Shown here in pieces: positions 24,417-33,081 of a stretch of 64,000 bases of DNA. The position numbers were made by a program, and so were the translations under genes. Location of the stretch: the NCBI GenBank assembly GCA_963762615.1, contig CAVXLG010000003.1:1-64000 (forward strand), written 5' to 3'. A model generated the notes under the pieces. The model saw nothing but the letters and a program-made list of their open reading frames with translations. It made no database searches and was not told where the DNA came from. This DNA comes from PALSA-505 sp963762615 (GTDB lineage Bacteria; Actinomycetota; Actinomycetes; Streptosporangiales; Streptosporangiaceae). Position 1 is the first letter of the stretch, and each line of letters opens with the position of its first letter.

Positions 24417-25289
24417 TCAGTTGCCGGCGCCGAGGACGTCTCGCAGTTTGCGCGCGAAGGCCTCGGGTTGGCCGGCGTATCCGAACTCACCGTCGAGGAA
24501 GCCGCCGTGGTGGCTCGGGAACACGGTCGCCTGCTGCCCGAGCAAATCGGCGGCGGCCAGCGACGTCCGTCCGGTGAAGGTACCCAAGGACTCTTCCCCG
24601 ACGGCGACCACGACCCGTGTCGGCGCTGCGGCCAGCGCGTTGACGTCGATGCGATAGCTGCTGACCGCCCAGGACCGGTCGGACAGCAACGGGTCGTCAC
24701 GGGAGCCGTCGTCATCGGCCGACATCCCGAACAGGACGGGATCCGGCTCGGGCTGGGTGAAGTAGTCGCCGGTGAACTCGCCTTGCCAAGACGTCATAGC
24801 GATGAAGGCCGCCATCCCGGCATTGGACCCCTTGGTCTGGTACGCGTCCCGGACGGCGGCGCGCGCGCGCTCGGCAGCCTCGGCGTCGGGAAGCACCGGG
24901 ATGAGCGGCGGCTCGTGCGCCACCAGGGTGGTCACGTCGTCGGGGTATGCCGCCACGAGCGCGAGCGCGGTCACCGCGCCGCCACTGCTCGCAAACATCT
25001 CGACCGGACCGACGCCGAGCGCCTCGATAACGGCGTGCACGTCGTCCGCCTGGACCGTGGGCGCATTGTCCACCCGGCCGTCTTTGCGGGTGCTGCGGCC
25101 AAGGCCGCGCGGGTCATAGCTGACCACGGTGCGGTCGGGGAAGTGCGACGCCAACGCGCCGAAACCGGCGGCGCCCATGGGCTGGCCGATCATGAACAGC
25201 GGTGGGCGTCTGTCGGCGGCGGGCAGCGGGCCGCCGACATCGTAGGCGATATCGGCCTCGACGGTTTCCAGCACATGCGTCGTCGTCAT
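24417..25289 (-). CDS. Alpha/beta hydrolase
   Basis: A protein of 290 residues. The order is as in the alpha/beta hydrolase fold: GQPMGAAGFGAL near the oxyanion hole (about 35), SYDPRGLGRST (about 57), nucleophile elbow FASSGG (near 100), and His in HHGGFLDGE near 255. The nucleophile motif SSGG departs slightly from GxSxG. It is cytosolic, with unknown substrate; esterases, lipases and haloperoxidase-like enzymes share the fold. Start at ATG 25289 with GGGAGAAG upstream. Confidence 0.85.
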   Translation of the reverse strand: MTTTHVLETVEADIAYDVGGPLPAADRRPPLFMIGQPMGAAGFGALASHFPDRTVVSYDPRGLGRSTRKDGRVDNAPTVQADDVHAVIEALGVGPVEMFASSGGAVTALALVAAYPDDVTTLVAHEPPLIPVLPDAEAAERARAAVRDAYQTKGSNAGMAAFIAMTSWQGEFTGDYFTQPEPDPVLFGMSADDDGSRDDPLLSDRSWAVSSYRIDVNALAAAPTRVVVAVGEESLGTFTGRTSLAAADLLGQQATVFPSHHGGFLDGEFGYAGQPEAFARKLRDVLGAGN

Positions 25290-25621
25290 GGCAGTGTCAA
25301 CTTCTCCCGCGCTGAGAACTCACCGGACCCTGCTCCCCAGCCGCCAGGAGCGGCCGCCAGCGCCGAATGGCATACACCGCCATGCACCTTGATCATCCGG
25401 ATGGCCAGGTACATAGTCGATGGCTGGGCTGAGTCGAACTGACCTGGCGGTTCGAGGGGACACCGTTTGTGATGGCGGACGGCGTCCAGACCGACGACAC
25501 CGGCGTATTTCTGGAAGTCGGTAACCTGATGCAGGCGACGATCCGGCCAGCCCACACGTGACAGGCAAGCAGGCGCATCATTGCACGTGACAGGCGGCTG
25601 GAACATGGACCTGTCATGCGG
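25290..25621. other. Intergenic region without a supported gene
   Basis: About 330 bases between two minus-strand genes. A minus-strand frame of about 100 codons overlaps the hydrolase start but has no family pattern; I consider it non-coding. Confidence 0.4.
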
Positions 25622-27433
25622 CTAGGAAAACATCATCGTTACTTGTTCGACCCCGCCGGATGTCCTGACGCTCAGCTTGTGACCGGCGCGCTCGAAGACG
25701 CGCATCATGCGCGCGTTGCTCAAGAGCACATCGGCCCGGAAGCCGCGAACGCCGCGCCCCTGCGCGTACTCGAACATGCGTGCGTGGAGAAGCCCGCCGA
25801 GCCCGGCGCCCTGCCATTGCGGATCCACCATGTACGCCACCTCGGCGAGGCCGGTCGCCGGGCTGAGGTAGTAGGAGCTGGCGGCGACGATCCGTTCGTG
25901 CTCAGACGGGCCTACCACGGCCGCGAAGGCCATCTCCTGCTCGTAGTCGACGCTGCAAAGGTACTGGGCGACCGTGTCGGTGAGCGAGCTCAGCTTCTGC
26001 AGAAAACGACTCTCCACGTCTTCTGCCGGGAGCCGGTGGAAAAGCTCCTGCATCGCACCGCTGTCGCTGGTCCGCGTCGGGCGCACGCGCACCTGGCGGC
26101 CGTCGCGGAGCCGCACGTCACGCACCTCGGCGACCGGGTACGCACGACGGCTGCGCAGCTGCTGCTTCGGTCCTACCAGCCCCCTTTCGGTAGCGACGTC
26201 GAGCAGGGACGTGCGAGCGTCGGGATGCGCGATCTCGATCAAGGCGATCGCGCGCTCGGCCAGCGACCGGCCGAAGAGGTACGCGGTGCCGTACTCGGTG
26301 ATCACCCAGTGCACATCGGCCCGCGGGATCGCGACGGGCTCGGCGGGGTCGAGGTCGAGGCTAATGGCCGACCGTCCCTGCGGGGTGCGCGAGGCAAGGC
26401 AGACGATGGCCATACCGTCCGGTGACGCGAGCGCCCCGCGATGGAAGGCAGGCCCGGTCGAGATCCCGCCGTAGAGCACGCCGTCGAGGCTCTCGGTGCA
26501 CACCTGGCCGGTGAGATCGACGGCGAACGCCTGGGTGACGGACACCATCCGCTCGTTGCCGGCGATGACCGCAGGATCGCAGACGTATTCGACCGGATGA
26601 AAGGCGAACCGCGGATCGCCGTCGACGAGGTCGTAGAGGCGGCGCGTGCCCATCGCCCAGCTCGTCACGACCGGCCCCGTGATGACGCCGTCGGCGACGA
26701 GGTCGACTACCGGTTCGGTGATCACGTCCGAGTGAATCGCCAGCCCGCGCCGGTTGGTCAGGTGAGTCAGCATCTGGTTCGGTACCCGGCCGAGGCCGAC
26801 CTGGAGCGTGGAGCCGTCGTTGACGAGCCGGGCGACGTAGCGGGCAATCTGCTCGGCCGCCTCGCCGACGGGATCGTGGAGGTACTCCACCACGGGGGTC
26901 TCGACCGCTACGAAATGGGCGATGCGGTCGACGGGAATCCGGCTGTCGCCGGCCGTGCGAGGCATCGCCGGGTTGACTTCGGCGATGACGATGCGCGCGG
27001 TCAGGGCGGCGGCCTGCGTCACGTCAACCGATATCCCCAGGCTGCAGGTACCGTCCGGATCCGGTGGAGCGACCTGGATCAAGGCCACGTCGAGCGGGAT
27101 CCGCCCGTTGCGGAAGAGCGTGGGGACGTCGCCGAGCGAGAGCGGCAGGTACTCCACCTCACCCGGCCCGCGCAGGGCAAGGACGTCGCGCCCGACGTAG
27201 AAAACCCGGTGCCGGTAGTTCGTACGCGGCGGGTCGCCGACGCCGACGTGGTCGGTGAGGAAATGGACGAGGGTCACCCCTGCCCGGTTGAGTCGTTCCA
27301 GCGCCTCCACGAGGCTTCGGGGAGTGGCGCACGCGCTGCCGACGAAGACCCTGTCGCCCGGGCGGACGACGGACACCGCCTCCTCGGCCGGGGCCAGGCG
27401 GTCGTGCCAGTCGGATGCCGCCTCGACGCTCAT
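25622..27433 (-). CDS. Acetyl-CoA hydrolase/CoA-transferase fused to a GNAT domain
   Basis: About 603 residues. Residues about 10-430 form an acetyl-CoA hydrolase/4-hydroxybutyrate CoA-transferase: RPGDRVFVGSACATPRSLV at the N-terminus, LQVGLGRVPNQM near 215, and ITEYGTAYLFGRSLAERA near 390 with the catalytic Glu. Residues about 440-600 form a GNAT acetyltransferase, with DPQWQGAGLGGLLHARM as the acetyl-CoA loop. The transferase exchanges CoA between an acyl-CoA and acetate; the GNAT domain may acetylate a protein or sense acetyl-CoA. ATGs at 27484, 27445 and 27433 are all possible starts, none with a strong ribosome site. Confidence 0.85.
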   Translation of the reverse strand: MSVEAASDWHDRLAPAEEAVSVVRPGDRVFVGSACATPRSLVEALERLNRAGVTLVHFLTDHVGVGDPPRTNYRHRVFYVGRDVLALRGPGEVEYLPLSLGDVPTLFRNGRIPLDVALIQVAPPDPDGTCSLGISVDVTQAAALTARIVIAEVNPAMPRTAGDSRIPVDRIAHFVAVETPVVEYLHDPVGEAAEQIARYVARLVNDGSTLQVGLGRVPNQMLTHLTNRRGLAIHSDVITEPVVDLVADGVITGPVVTSWAMGTRRLYDLVDGDPRFAFHPVEYVCDPAVIAGNERMVSVTQAFAVDLTGQVCTESLDGVLYGGISTGPAFHRGALASPDGMAIVCLASRTPQGRSAISLDLDPAEPVAIPRADVHWVITEYGTAYLFGRSLAERAIALIEIAHPDARTSLLDVATERGLVGPKQQLRSRRAYPVAEVRDVRLRDGRQVRVRPTRTSDSGAMQELFHRLPAEDVESRFLQKLSSLTDTVAQYLCSVDYEQEMAFAAVVGPSEHERIVAASSYYLSPATGLAEVAYMVDPQWQGAGLGGLLHARMFEYAQGRGVRGFRADVLLSNARMMRVFERAGHKLSVRTSGGVEQVTMMFS

Positions 27434-27652
27434 GCTGTCTGCCATACCTAGCGAGTCACTCTGTCCGGCAAGTGCCGACTTCATAAGCTAGTCCGGGCAC
27501 ACCAATCGGGGAAGACCCCTCGATTCCGCGCCCGAGCGGCCCGCCCTCGCATGGCCCTGGCTGAGCCGGCAATTGAACGGTCAGGTCGGCTGTGGCAGCA
27601 TGTGCCGCGAAGAAGACGCGACATGGGACATGGGACATGGGAGCGGTCCGCG

Positions 27653-28666
27653 GTGACCCAAGCAGAGCGGACGCAGGGCGGTGGCGTCGATCCCGCACTG
27701 CCGGGGCTGGAAATGCTTCGCCAGATCCACGAGGGACGCTCTGCGCAGCCCCCGATCCATCACTGGAGCGGGCGGAGGCTTGTCTCGCTGCAGTACGGCG
27801 AGGCATCGATCTCAATGCCCGCCAGCGGCTGGTTCTGCGGCCCCAAGGGGCGGCTGCATGCGGGGATATTCGCTTTCTTGCTCGACATGACCCATCTCTA
27901 CGCGGTCATGTCCACGTTGCCCGCCGGCGCGGGATGCACGACGGCCGAGCTTTCCGTAACGGTGCTTGGCGAACCTCCGCCCAGTGGAGCAGAGATCACT
28001 GCCCGCAGCCGGGTCATTTACTCCGACGAGCGCAACGCCCTGGCCGAGGGTCTTGTGACCGACCAGGCAGACCACCCGGTTGCTCATAGCACTTCCCGGT
28101 ATTTCCTGTTCGCACCCGGTGCTGTCGCCGCGATGCGCTCGGGCGGCGGGTCCTTGTCCGAGACGCAGCCGCCGGGAATCGGTGCCAAGTTGGCAGAACC
28201 TGTGCCGCAGACCGCTCCGGTAGATGCCGCGCTGCTCCAGCGTCTGAGTGGACTCGAAATCCTCAGAGCACAGATCAAAGGGGAAGTACCAGCGGCTCCC
28301 ATCGATCGCTACACGGGCATCCGGCTGACAGAGGCCGACGATGGGCAGGTGGTGTTCTCGCTGCCCATGCGTTCGGACCTGATGCAGGAGATGGGAACGG
28401 TCTTCGGAGGCGTCATTGCCCTGCTGGCCAAGAGCGCGAGCGGGGCGGCGATACAGTCGATCGCGCCCGCTGGCACCGGATTTACCGCGCTTGACCTCAA
28501 GGTGAACTTCTTGCGCCCGGCCCTTGCCGAGGGTGCGGAGCTGATCGCCACCGGGTCGCTGACTCATCGCGGCAAGAGGCTGAGCATCGCCAACGCTGTG
28601 GTCACCTACCGGGGCCGGGGGATCGCGATCGCCACCGGAACCACGGCCCTCACGCCGCCTGAATGA
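27653..28666 (+). CDS. Double hot-dog thioesterase (PaaI-like, two domains)
   Basis: About 337 residues with two hot-dog (4HBT/PaaI) domains in one chain. Domain 1 (about 15-160) contains GRLHAGIFAFLLDMTH, and domain 2 (about 195-330) contains MGTVFGGVIALLAKSASGAAIQSI and FTALDLKVNFLRPA. Hot-dog thioesterases hydrolyse acyl-CoA and normally form dimers of single domains. Domain 1 has changed active-site surroundings, so perhaps only one half is active. It diverges from the CoA-transferase fusion, so both may handle acyl-CoA. I chose the GTG at 27653, preceded by GGGAGCGG. Confidence 0.8.
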   Translation: MTQAERTQGGGVDPALPGLEMLRQIHEGRSAQPPIHHWSGRRLVSLQYGEASISMPASGWFCGPKGRLHAGIFAFLLDMTHLYAVMSTLPAGAGCTTAELSVTVLGEPPPSGAEITARSRVIYSDERNALAEGLVTDQADHPVAHSTSRYFLFAPGAVAAMRSGGGSLSETQPPGIGAKLAEPVPQTAPVDAALLQRLSGLEILRAQIKGEVPAAPIDRYTGIRLTEADDGQVVFSLPMRSDLMQEMGTVFGGVIALLAKSASGAAIQSIAPAGTGFTALDLKVNFLRPALAEGAELIATGSLTHRGKRLSIANAVVTYRGRGIAIATGTTALTPPE

Positions 28667-28704
28667 CCCACCCGCGGGTTAGCGCCCGCCCGCTGCTCAC
28701 CTCC

Positions 28705-29331
28705 TCAGACCCTGCTCAGCGCGCCGCCGTTCACGTGAATGGTCTGCCCGGTGATGTGGCTGGAACCGGGAGAGGCGAGGAACAGCACGGTGGCGGCGAT
28801 GTCCTCCGCGGTTCCGGCGCGCCCGTTCGCGGTCTGCGCGATCAGCGCAGATCTGCGCTGATCGGTCATGCCGCCGCGGAAGAATTCGGTGCCCTCGGTG
28901 TATCCGGGCGCGACAACGTTCGCGGTGATGCTGTCGGAACCCACATCCTGGGCGAGGGTCAGGTTCCACGCCTCGACCGCCGCCTTGGCGGCCGCGTAGG
29001 ACCCGGCGCCGCCCGGGTGGGCCGCGATCGAACTCAGGCTGATCACGGCCCCGCCGGGGGCGAGCCTGTCGCGGAGGGCGGTCGTGACGAGGACGGCCGA
29101 TAGCAGGTTGGCGTTGATGTTGGCCTGCCATGCAGCGACCCCGGCGAGGCTGGCGGGTCCGGGTGCGCCGATGTCAGTATTGCCGCCCGCGTTGTTGACC
29201 AGTACGTCAACCTGCTGCGGCAGCTCCGCGAGCGCCCGCTCGACCTGCACCGGGTCGCAAGCGTCGAAGGCAACCGCGCGAGCCCCGCTGCCCAGTTCCA
29301 TGGCGGTCGCGGCGAGCGGCGCGCTGCGGCG
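28705..29331 (-). pseudogene. SDR oxidoreductase lacking its N-terminus
   Basis: From about 29331 to the stop at 28705 this reads as a normal SDR: DVLVNNAGGN, VISLSSIAAH with the Ser, SYAAAKAA with Tyr and Lys, and SSHITGQTIHVNGG at the end. The first 30-35 residues, with the TGxxxGxG nucleotide-binding motif, are missing. Sequence upstream of 29331 belongs to a divergent MarR gene. Without the glycine motif it should not bind NAD(P)H. The best explanation is a deletion across the two gene starts. Confidence 0.8.
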
Positions 29332-29638
29332 AGCCGGCCAGCCGTACCGGCTGTCTACGCGCGAACTCGCCGCCCGCTGCCTGATCACAGCCGGCGCCGT
29401 GACTCAGCGGGTGGACCGGGCCGGGCGCTCGGGCCTGGTCCGGCGGCTGGCGCCGGATCCTGGCTCGCGAACCGTGCTGGTGGAGCTGACCCCGGAAGGG
29501 CACCAGGAAGTGGGACGCGCCGTCGGCTTGCTGCTGAGCCATGAGCAAGGAACCGTGGACGTGCTCAGTCCCGATGAGCAGGCCGAGCTCGCGCGGCTTT
29601 TGGCCATGCTGCTGCGGAGCCTGGCCAAAAGCGGCTGA
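29321..29638 (+). pseudogene. MarR regulator lacking its N-terminus
   Basis: From about 29321 the plus strand reads ALRRAGQPYRLSTRELAARC, then GAVTQRVDRAGRSGLVRRL and TVLVELTPEGHQEV, the winged helix and wing of a MarR protein, and ends with the C-terminal helix. The first 40-50 residues, with the N-terminal dimerisation helices, are missing. No start codon or ribosome site is available, because upstream sequence is antisense to the SDR. It meets the SDR remnant head to head at 29321-29331. Confidence 0.75.
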
Positions 29639-29810
29639 TGGCGTGCGGCGGGCACGTGCCCGGGCAACGCAGCGGCGGGACCGGGACCAGGCCGGGTCAG
29701 TTCATGTCGCGGTGCTTGCCGTGCCCGGAAAAAGCACGTGCGGCCGGCCAGTATGGGGCAGCTTGAGCCGGGCCCGCGGCGGATCGACCAAGGCCCCGCA
29801 GGGGCTATGG

Positions 29811-30548
29811 TCATGCTCGGACTCGACTCTGGCGTCGCCGCCGGACCGTGAGCCACATGCCCAGGCCGGTCACCCAGAGCACGAGCAGCGGACCGGAAAT
29901 ATAGGCGGTCCAAGCGAGCGCATTCGACAGCGTCAGGTACGCCAGGCCCGAGACCGTGATGGCCAGTGCCAGGAGCAGACCGGTTACCCGCAGCCAGCGG
30001 GCGATCGGGCGGTCTGCGGCCAGCCACGCTGCGCTGCCCGCGAGTGCCAGCATCTTGACGCCGTCGAGCCGGTTCACCAGCGTGAACAGGTCGCCGCTGA
30101 GCGCAGTGTCGTGGCGCGCTGCGGCCGCTGCCAGGAACATGCCGACGACGCACTGCGCTACCGAAACGACAACCGCGACCGCGGCGAGCAGCGCCGCGCC
30201 CTTGGGCCGCACGACGAGGTGCCCGCGGGACCGGCCGAGGACGGCGTATCCGAGCACGACGCCGAGCAGTACCCCGGCGAGGCCTTCGACGAGCAGGTAC
30301 TGGACGGCAGCCTGTGCCGCGTGGGGCGCGTAGCTGGCCACCACCTGCGCGCCAGTGGCGTTGACTGCGAGGTTGGCTGGCCACTCGGCGAGTCCGATCG
30401 TCCAGGCCGCGAGGTAGCAGATGCCGGCCACGGCGGGCAGGTAGGTTCGCCAGCCACGCCCGCCGGGTAGCGGTGCCGCAGCCTGCGACGTATCTCTGAC
30501 CTCGGCAGCCGCGTCGGCTTGCGCCGGGGGAACAGGAGCAGTAGTCAT
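29811..30548 (-). CDS. Membrane protein divergent from a TetR regulator
   Basis: A protein of 245 residues. After a soluble N-terminus of about 33 residues come about six to seven membrane helices (starting at YLPAVAGICYLAAWTIG), and the C-terminus is Arg-rich and probably cytoplasmic. I see no transporter signature or catalytic motif. It diverges from a TetR gene, with a 17-bp palindrome between them. By context it is under that TetR and may be a resistance or stress-related membrane protein; this is inference. Confidence 0.7.
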   Translation of the reverse strand: MTTAPVPPAQADAAAEVRDTSQAAAPLPGGRGWRTYLPAVAGICYLAAWTIGLAEWPANLAVNATGAQVVASYAPHAAQAAVQYLLVEGLAGVLLGVVLGYAVLGRSRGHLVVRPKGAALLAAVAVVVSVAQCVVGMFLAAAAARHDTALSGDLFTLVNRLDGVKMLALAGSAAWLAADRPIARWLRVTGLLLALAITVSGLAYLTLSNALAWTAYISGPLLVLWVTGLGMWLTVRRRRQSRVRA

Positions 30549-30619
30549 GTCTTCGCCCTATCTGGCACCCTCAGGCAACTATCTGTTGCATTAGCAGCCT
30601 CGCACAGTCCTCGCACTAC

Positions 30620-30636
30620 CGCAACTTGAAGTTGCG
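30620..30636. promoter_or_regulatory. TetR operator palindrome
   Basis: CGCAACTT-G-AAGTTGCG, a perfect 17-bp palindrome, is 13 bases before the TetR start and between the two divergent genes. Position and symmetry fit a TetR dimer site that controls both directions. Confidence 0.7.
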
Positions 30637-30649
30637 ATAAGATGCCACC

Positions 30650-31264
30650 GTGATAGCTCCGGGAACCGTGCGGCCGGGCGGCCGGACAGCCAGAACCGCC
30701 GCGGCGGTATACGCCGCGACGATCGAGGAGCTGTCCGAGCGTGACTATGCCGACATCAGCATCGAGACGATCGCCGCGCGGGCCGGCGTACACAAGACGA
30801 CGGTCTATCGCAGGTGGGGAAGCAAGGCCGAGCTGATCGCCCAGGCACTGATCGGCGCGGCCGGTTCGCGCATCCCGATTCCCGACACCGGCAGCGTCGA
30901 TACCGACCTGCGGCTGCTCGCCCGCGCGGTACAGGCTGTTCTCTCGCTGCCCGAGGGAGCCGCCGTGACCAGGGCCCTGATCGTCGGCGCCATGACATCG
31001 CCCGAGATCGCTCGCCTGATGGAGCAGTTCTGGGCCGCCCGCCTCGAGGCGATCAGCGTGATGGTGGACCGGGCGATCCAGGCTGGTCAGCTGGCCGTCG
31101 GTACCGACGCGGCTGCGCTCATGCACGCCGTGGCCGCGCCGCTGTATTACCAGCTGCTTGTCGCCCGCGAGCCGGTGACCGAATCAGACGCGGACCTGAG
31201 CGCGGCAGCGGCGTTCGCTGCCGCGGCAGCCGGGGTGTTCGTCGTGCCTTCGCCGGGCCATTGA
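30650..31264 (+). CDS. TetR family transcriptional regulator
   Basis: A protein of 204 residues. The N-terminal HTH (about 12-60) reads ARTAAAVYAATIEELSERDY, IETIAARAGVHKTTVYRRWGSKAELI. The C-terminal helical ligand domain (about 75-195) is of the TetR_C family often found next to YRRW-type HTHs. It likely represses itself and the divergent membrane protein via the palindrome at 30620-30636. The start is a GTG at 30650. The ligand is unknown. Confidence 0.85.
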   Translation: MIAPGTVRPGGRTARTAAAVYAATIEELSERDYADISIETIAARAGVHKTTVYRRWGSKAELIAQALIGAAGSRIPIPDTGSVDTDLRLLARAVQAVLSLPEGAAVTRALIVGAMTSPEIARLMEQFWAARLEAISVMVDRAIQAGQLAVGTDAAALMHAVAAPLYYQLLVAREPVTESDADLSAAAAFAAAAAGVFVVPSPGH

Positions 31265-31337
31265 TCAAAATCTGTGCAGACGCAGCGCTGCTGCCTGAAA
31301 CGACCTTCTTCTAACCAATCACTCCCTCGCGCCCAAT

Positions 31338-31500
31338 TCAGCTGCCCGGTTGGAACCGCTTGACCATCTCGAAGTACTCGCTGCCGTCCCAGGCTTTCTC
31401 CCGGCTGACAACCTCATAGCCATTGGCTACGTAGAAGGGCCTGGCGTACAGGACCACGCCACACTTGATCTCTGCAAGGTGCGTGCGCCCCCGGAAGCGG
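31338..31500 (-). pseudogene. C-terminal remnant of a GNAT acetyltransferase
   Basis: A minus-strand frame of about 50 codons reads CGVVLYARPFYVANGYEVVS, then EMVKR before a TGA at 31340-31338. This is the final acetyl-CoA-side segment of a GNAT protein (LYARPFY-x-ANGY pattern). The N-terminal part and start codon are absent. The rest of 31265-31640 holds no other recognisable gene. Confidence 0.5.
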
Positions 31501-31639
31501 AACGTCGGCCGCTGCCGCGGTGCCGATTTCTAAATCTGCCACCTGCTCACCCAAGGCCCAAGACAGGGGCTGCCGGTCCTGAAGGGAGCTTGCGCCACCG
31601 CCTCATTCACACCCGTCGTGGACGCCGCCGTCGCCCGGG

Positions 31640-32837
31640 TTATGGCGTGATCACGAAGCCCCGCACGGTCTTGCCCAGCAGGATCGGCGTCCCAGAGGTG
31701 CGGGTGGACAGCGTGACCGGCCACAGCGAAGCCCGGTTCTGGTAGCCGAGAACATAGGCGGTCTTCCCGTCCGGGGTGAGCAGCATGCCTACGTCGTCGG
31801 CGTCTCCCGCGACAAGGATGCGCTTGCCGGTGGTGTTGGTGGTGGTGTTGATCGGAACCAGCGCATCCCTGAACAGGAGGACATAGGCGGTCTTCCCGCC
31901 GGGGGGGATCACGATCGCATCAGGTACAAACCCGACGTGGATGGGCGTGCCCGCGGTGTTGGTCGCGGTGTCGATCGGTGTCACCGAATACGAGTAGCGG
32001 TTCGCTACATAAGCGGTCTTCCCGCCCGGCGTGATCGCGATGGCATCCGGGCCCTTGCCTACCGTGATCGGCGTCCCAGCCTTGTTGGTGGAGGTGTCGA
32101 TCGGCGTCACCTGACACCGGACTGTGTTGGCATAGTTTTCCACCACATAGGCGGTCGCACCGTTCGGGGTGAACGCGATCGAAGTCGGGTCGAAGACCGA
32201 GATCGGCGTCCCGGCGGTGTTTGTCCCGGTGCTGATCGGCGTGACCGAACTCGGGTCGGCGTAGTTCGGCACGTAAACGGTCGAACCCGTCCGGGGTGAT
32301 CGCGATCCCGTCATTGTCATTGCTGACCGGGATCAGCCTGCCCAAGGTGTTGGTCGCGGTGTCGAGCGGCGTCACGCCCGAGCTGCTGAGCACGTAGCCA
32401 GTGCTCCCGTCCGGGGTGAACACGATCCCCTCCACGCCGCCGCTGACCGGTATCAGCCGTCCCACAGTGTTGGTCGCGGTGCTGATCGGCGTCAGCCCCG
32501 TGGTGCTGAGTACGTAGACGGTGCTCCCGTCCGGGGTGATCGTGATCTGCTGCGGATTGATCCCCGTGAGCTTAATCGGCGGGCCAGTTTTGTTGGTCGC
32601 GGTATTGATCGCCAGTACCGCGGCCCCGTGCGCCTCCCTGAACGGCTGGATGACGAGGGCATAGATGGTTGGCGGGGAACTCTGCGAGACCCGGGCCACT
32701 GCAACCGTGTGCGCACTCGGGGCCGCCCCCGCCGCCGTGTGCGCTCTCACTGGAGCGGCCGCCACACCGCACGTCATCGCCGCCGCGGCGACAACCGGCC
32801 CGGCCGCCGCCAGCCTCCTGGCCATCCTGCTCGTCAT
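31640..32837 (-). pseudogene. Secreted YVTN-type beta-propeller protein, frameshifted
   Basis: From the ATG at 32837 a signal peptide (ending near APVRA) leads into seven to nine repeats of about 40 residues with the pattern ITPDGSTVYVLS, then VTPIDTATN and GRLIPV or GTPI. This is a YVTN/PQQ-like beta-propeller, secreted and usually surface-associated. Near 32284 one extra base breaks the frame (GGGTTCGACC instead of GGGTCGACC), and the second half continues in another frame to the TAA at 31640. Both halves are well preserved, so the break is recent or a sequence error. Confidence 0.8.
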
Positions 32838-33081
32838 GTCTGCCGCACCCCGCTTTCCCCAGTTCACCGTCAGTGCCCCCAGACCCCTGGGACAAGAGCC
32901 GGTCTCATGACTGTGACGCCTCATCTGCCCGGCCGGTTGACAAACCACGCCCGGCAGCTGACAGATCGTGACCACCATGGCGCGCCTGTGTCCGCAGGAC
33001 TATCCCTGATCCCGGGTTCGTGACCAGCGACCAATGGAAGAACGCGCCCCGCTGCCTAGGCTCGGCTGCAGGACGGAGATC

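Noticed and set aside
27619..27641. Triple GACATGG-like repeat before the hot-dog gene
   Set aside because: Only three short copies with no symmetry; too short to support a regulatory claim.
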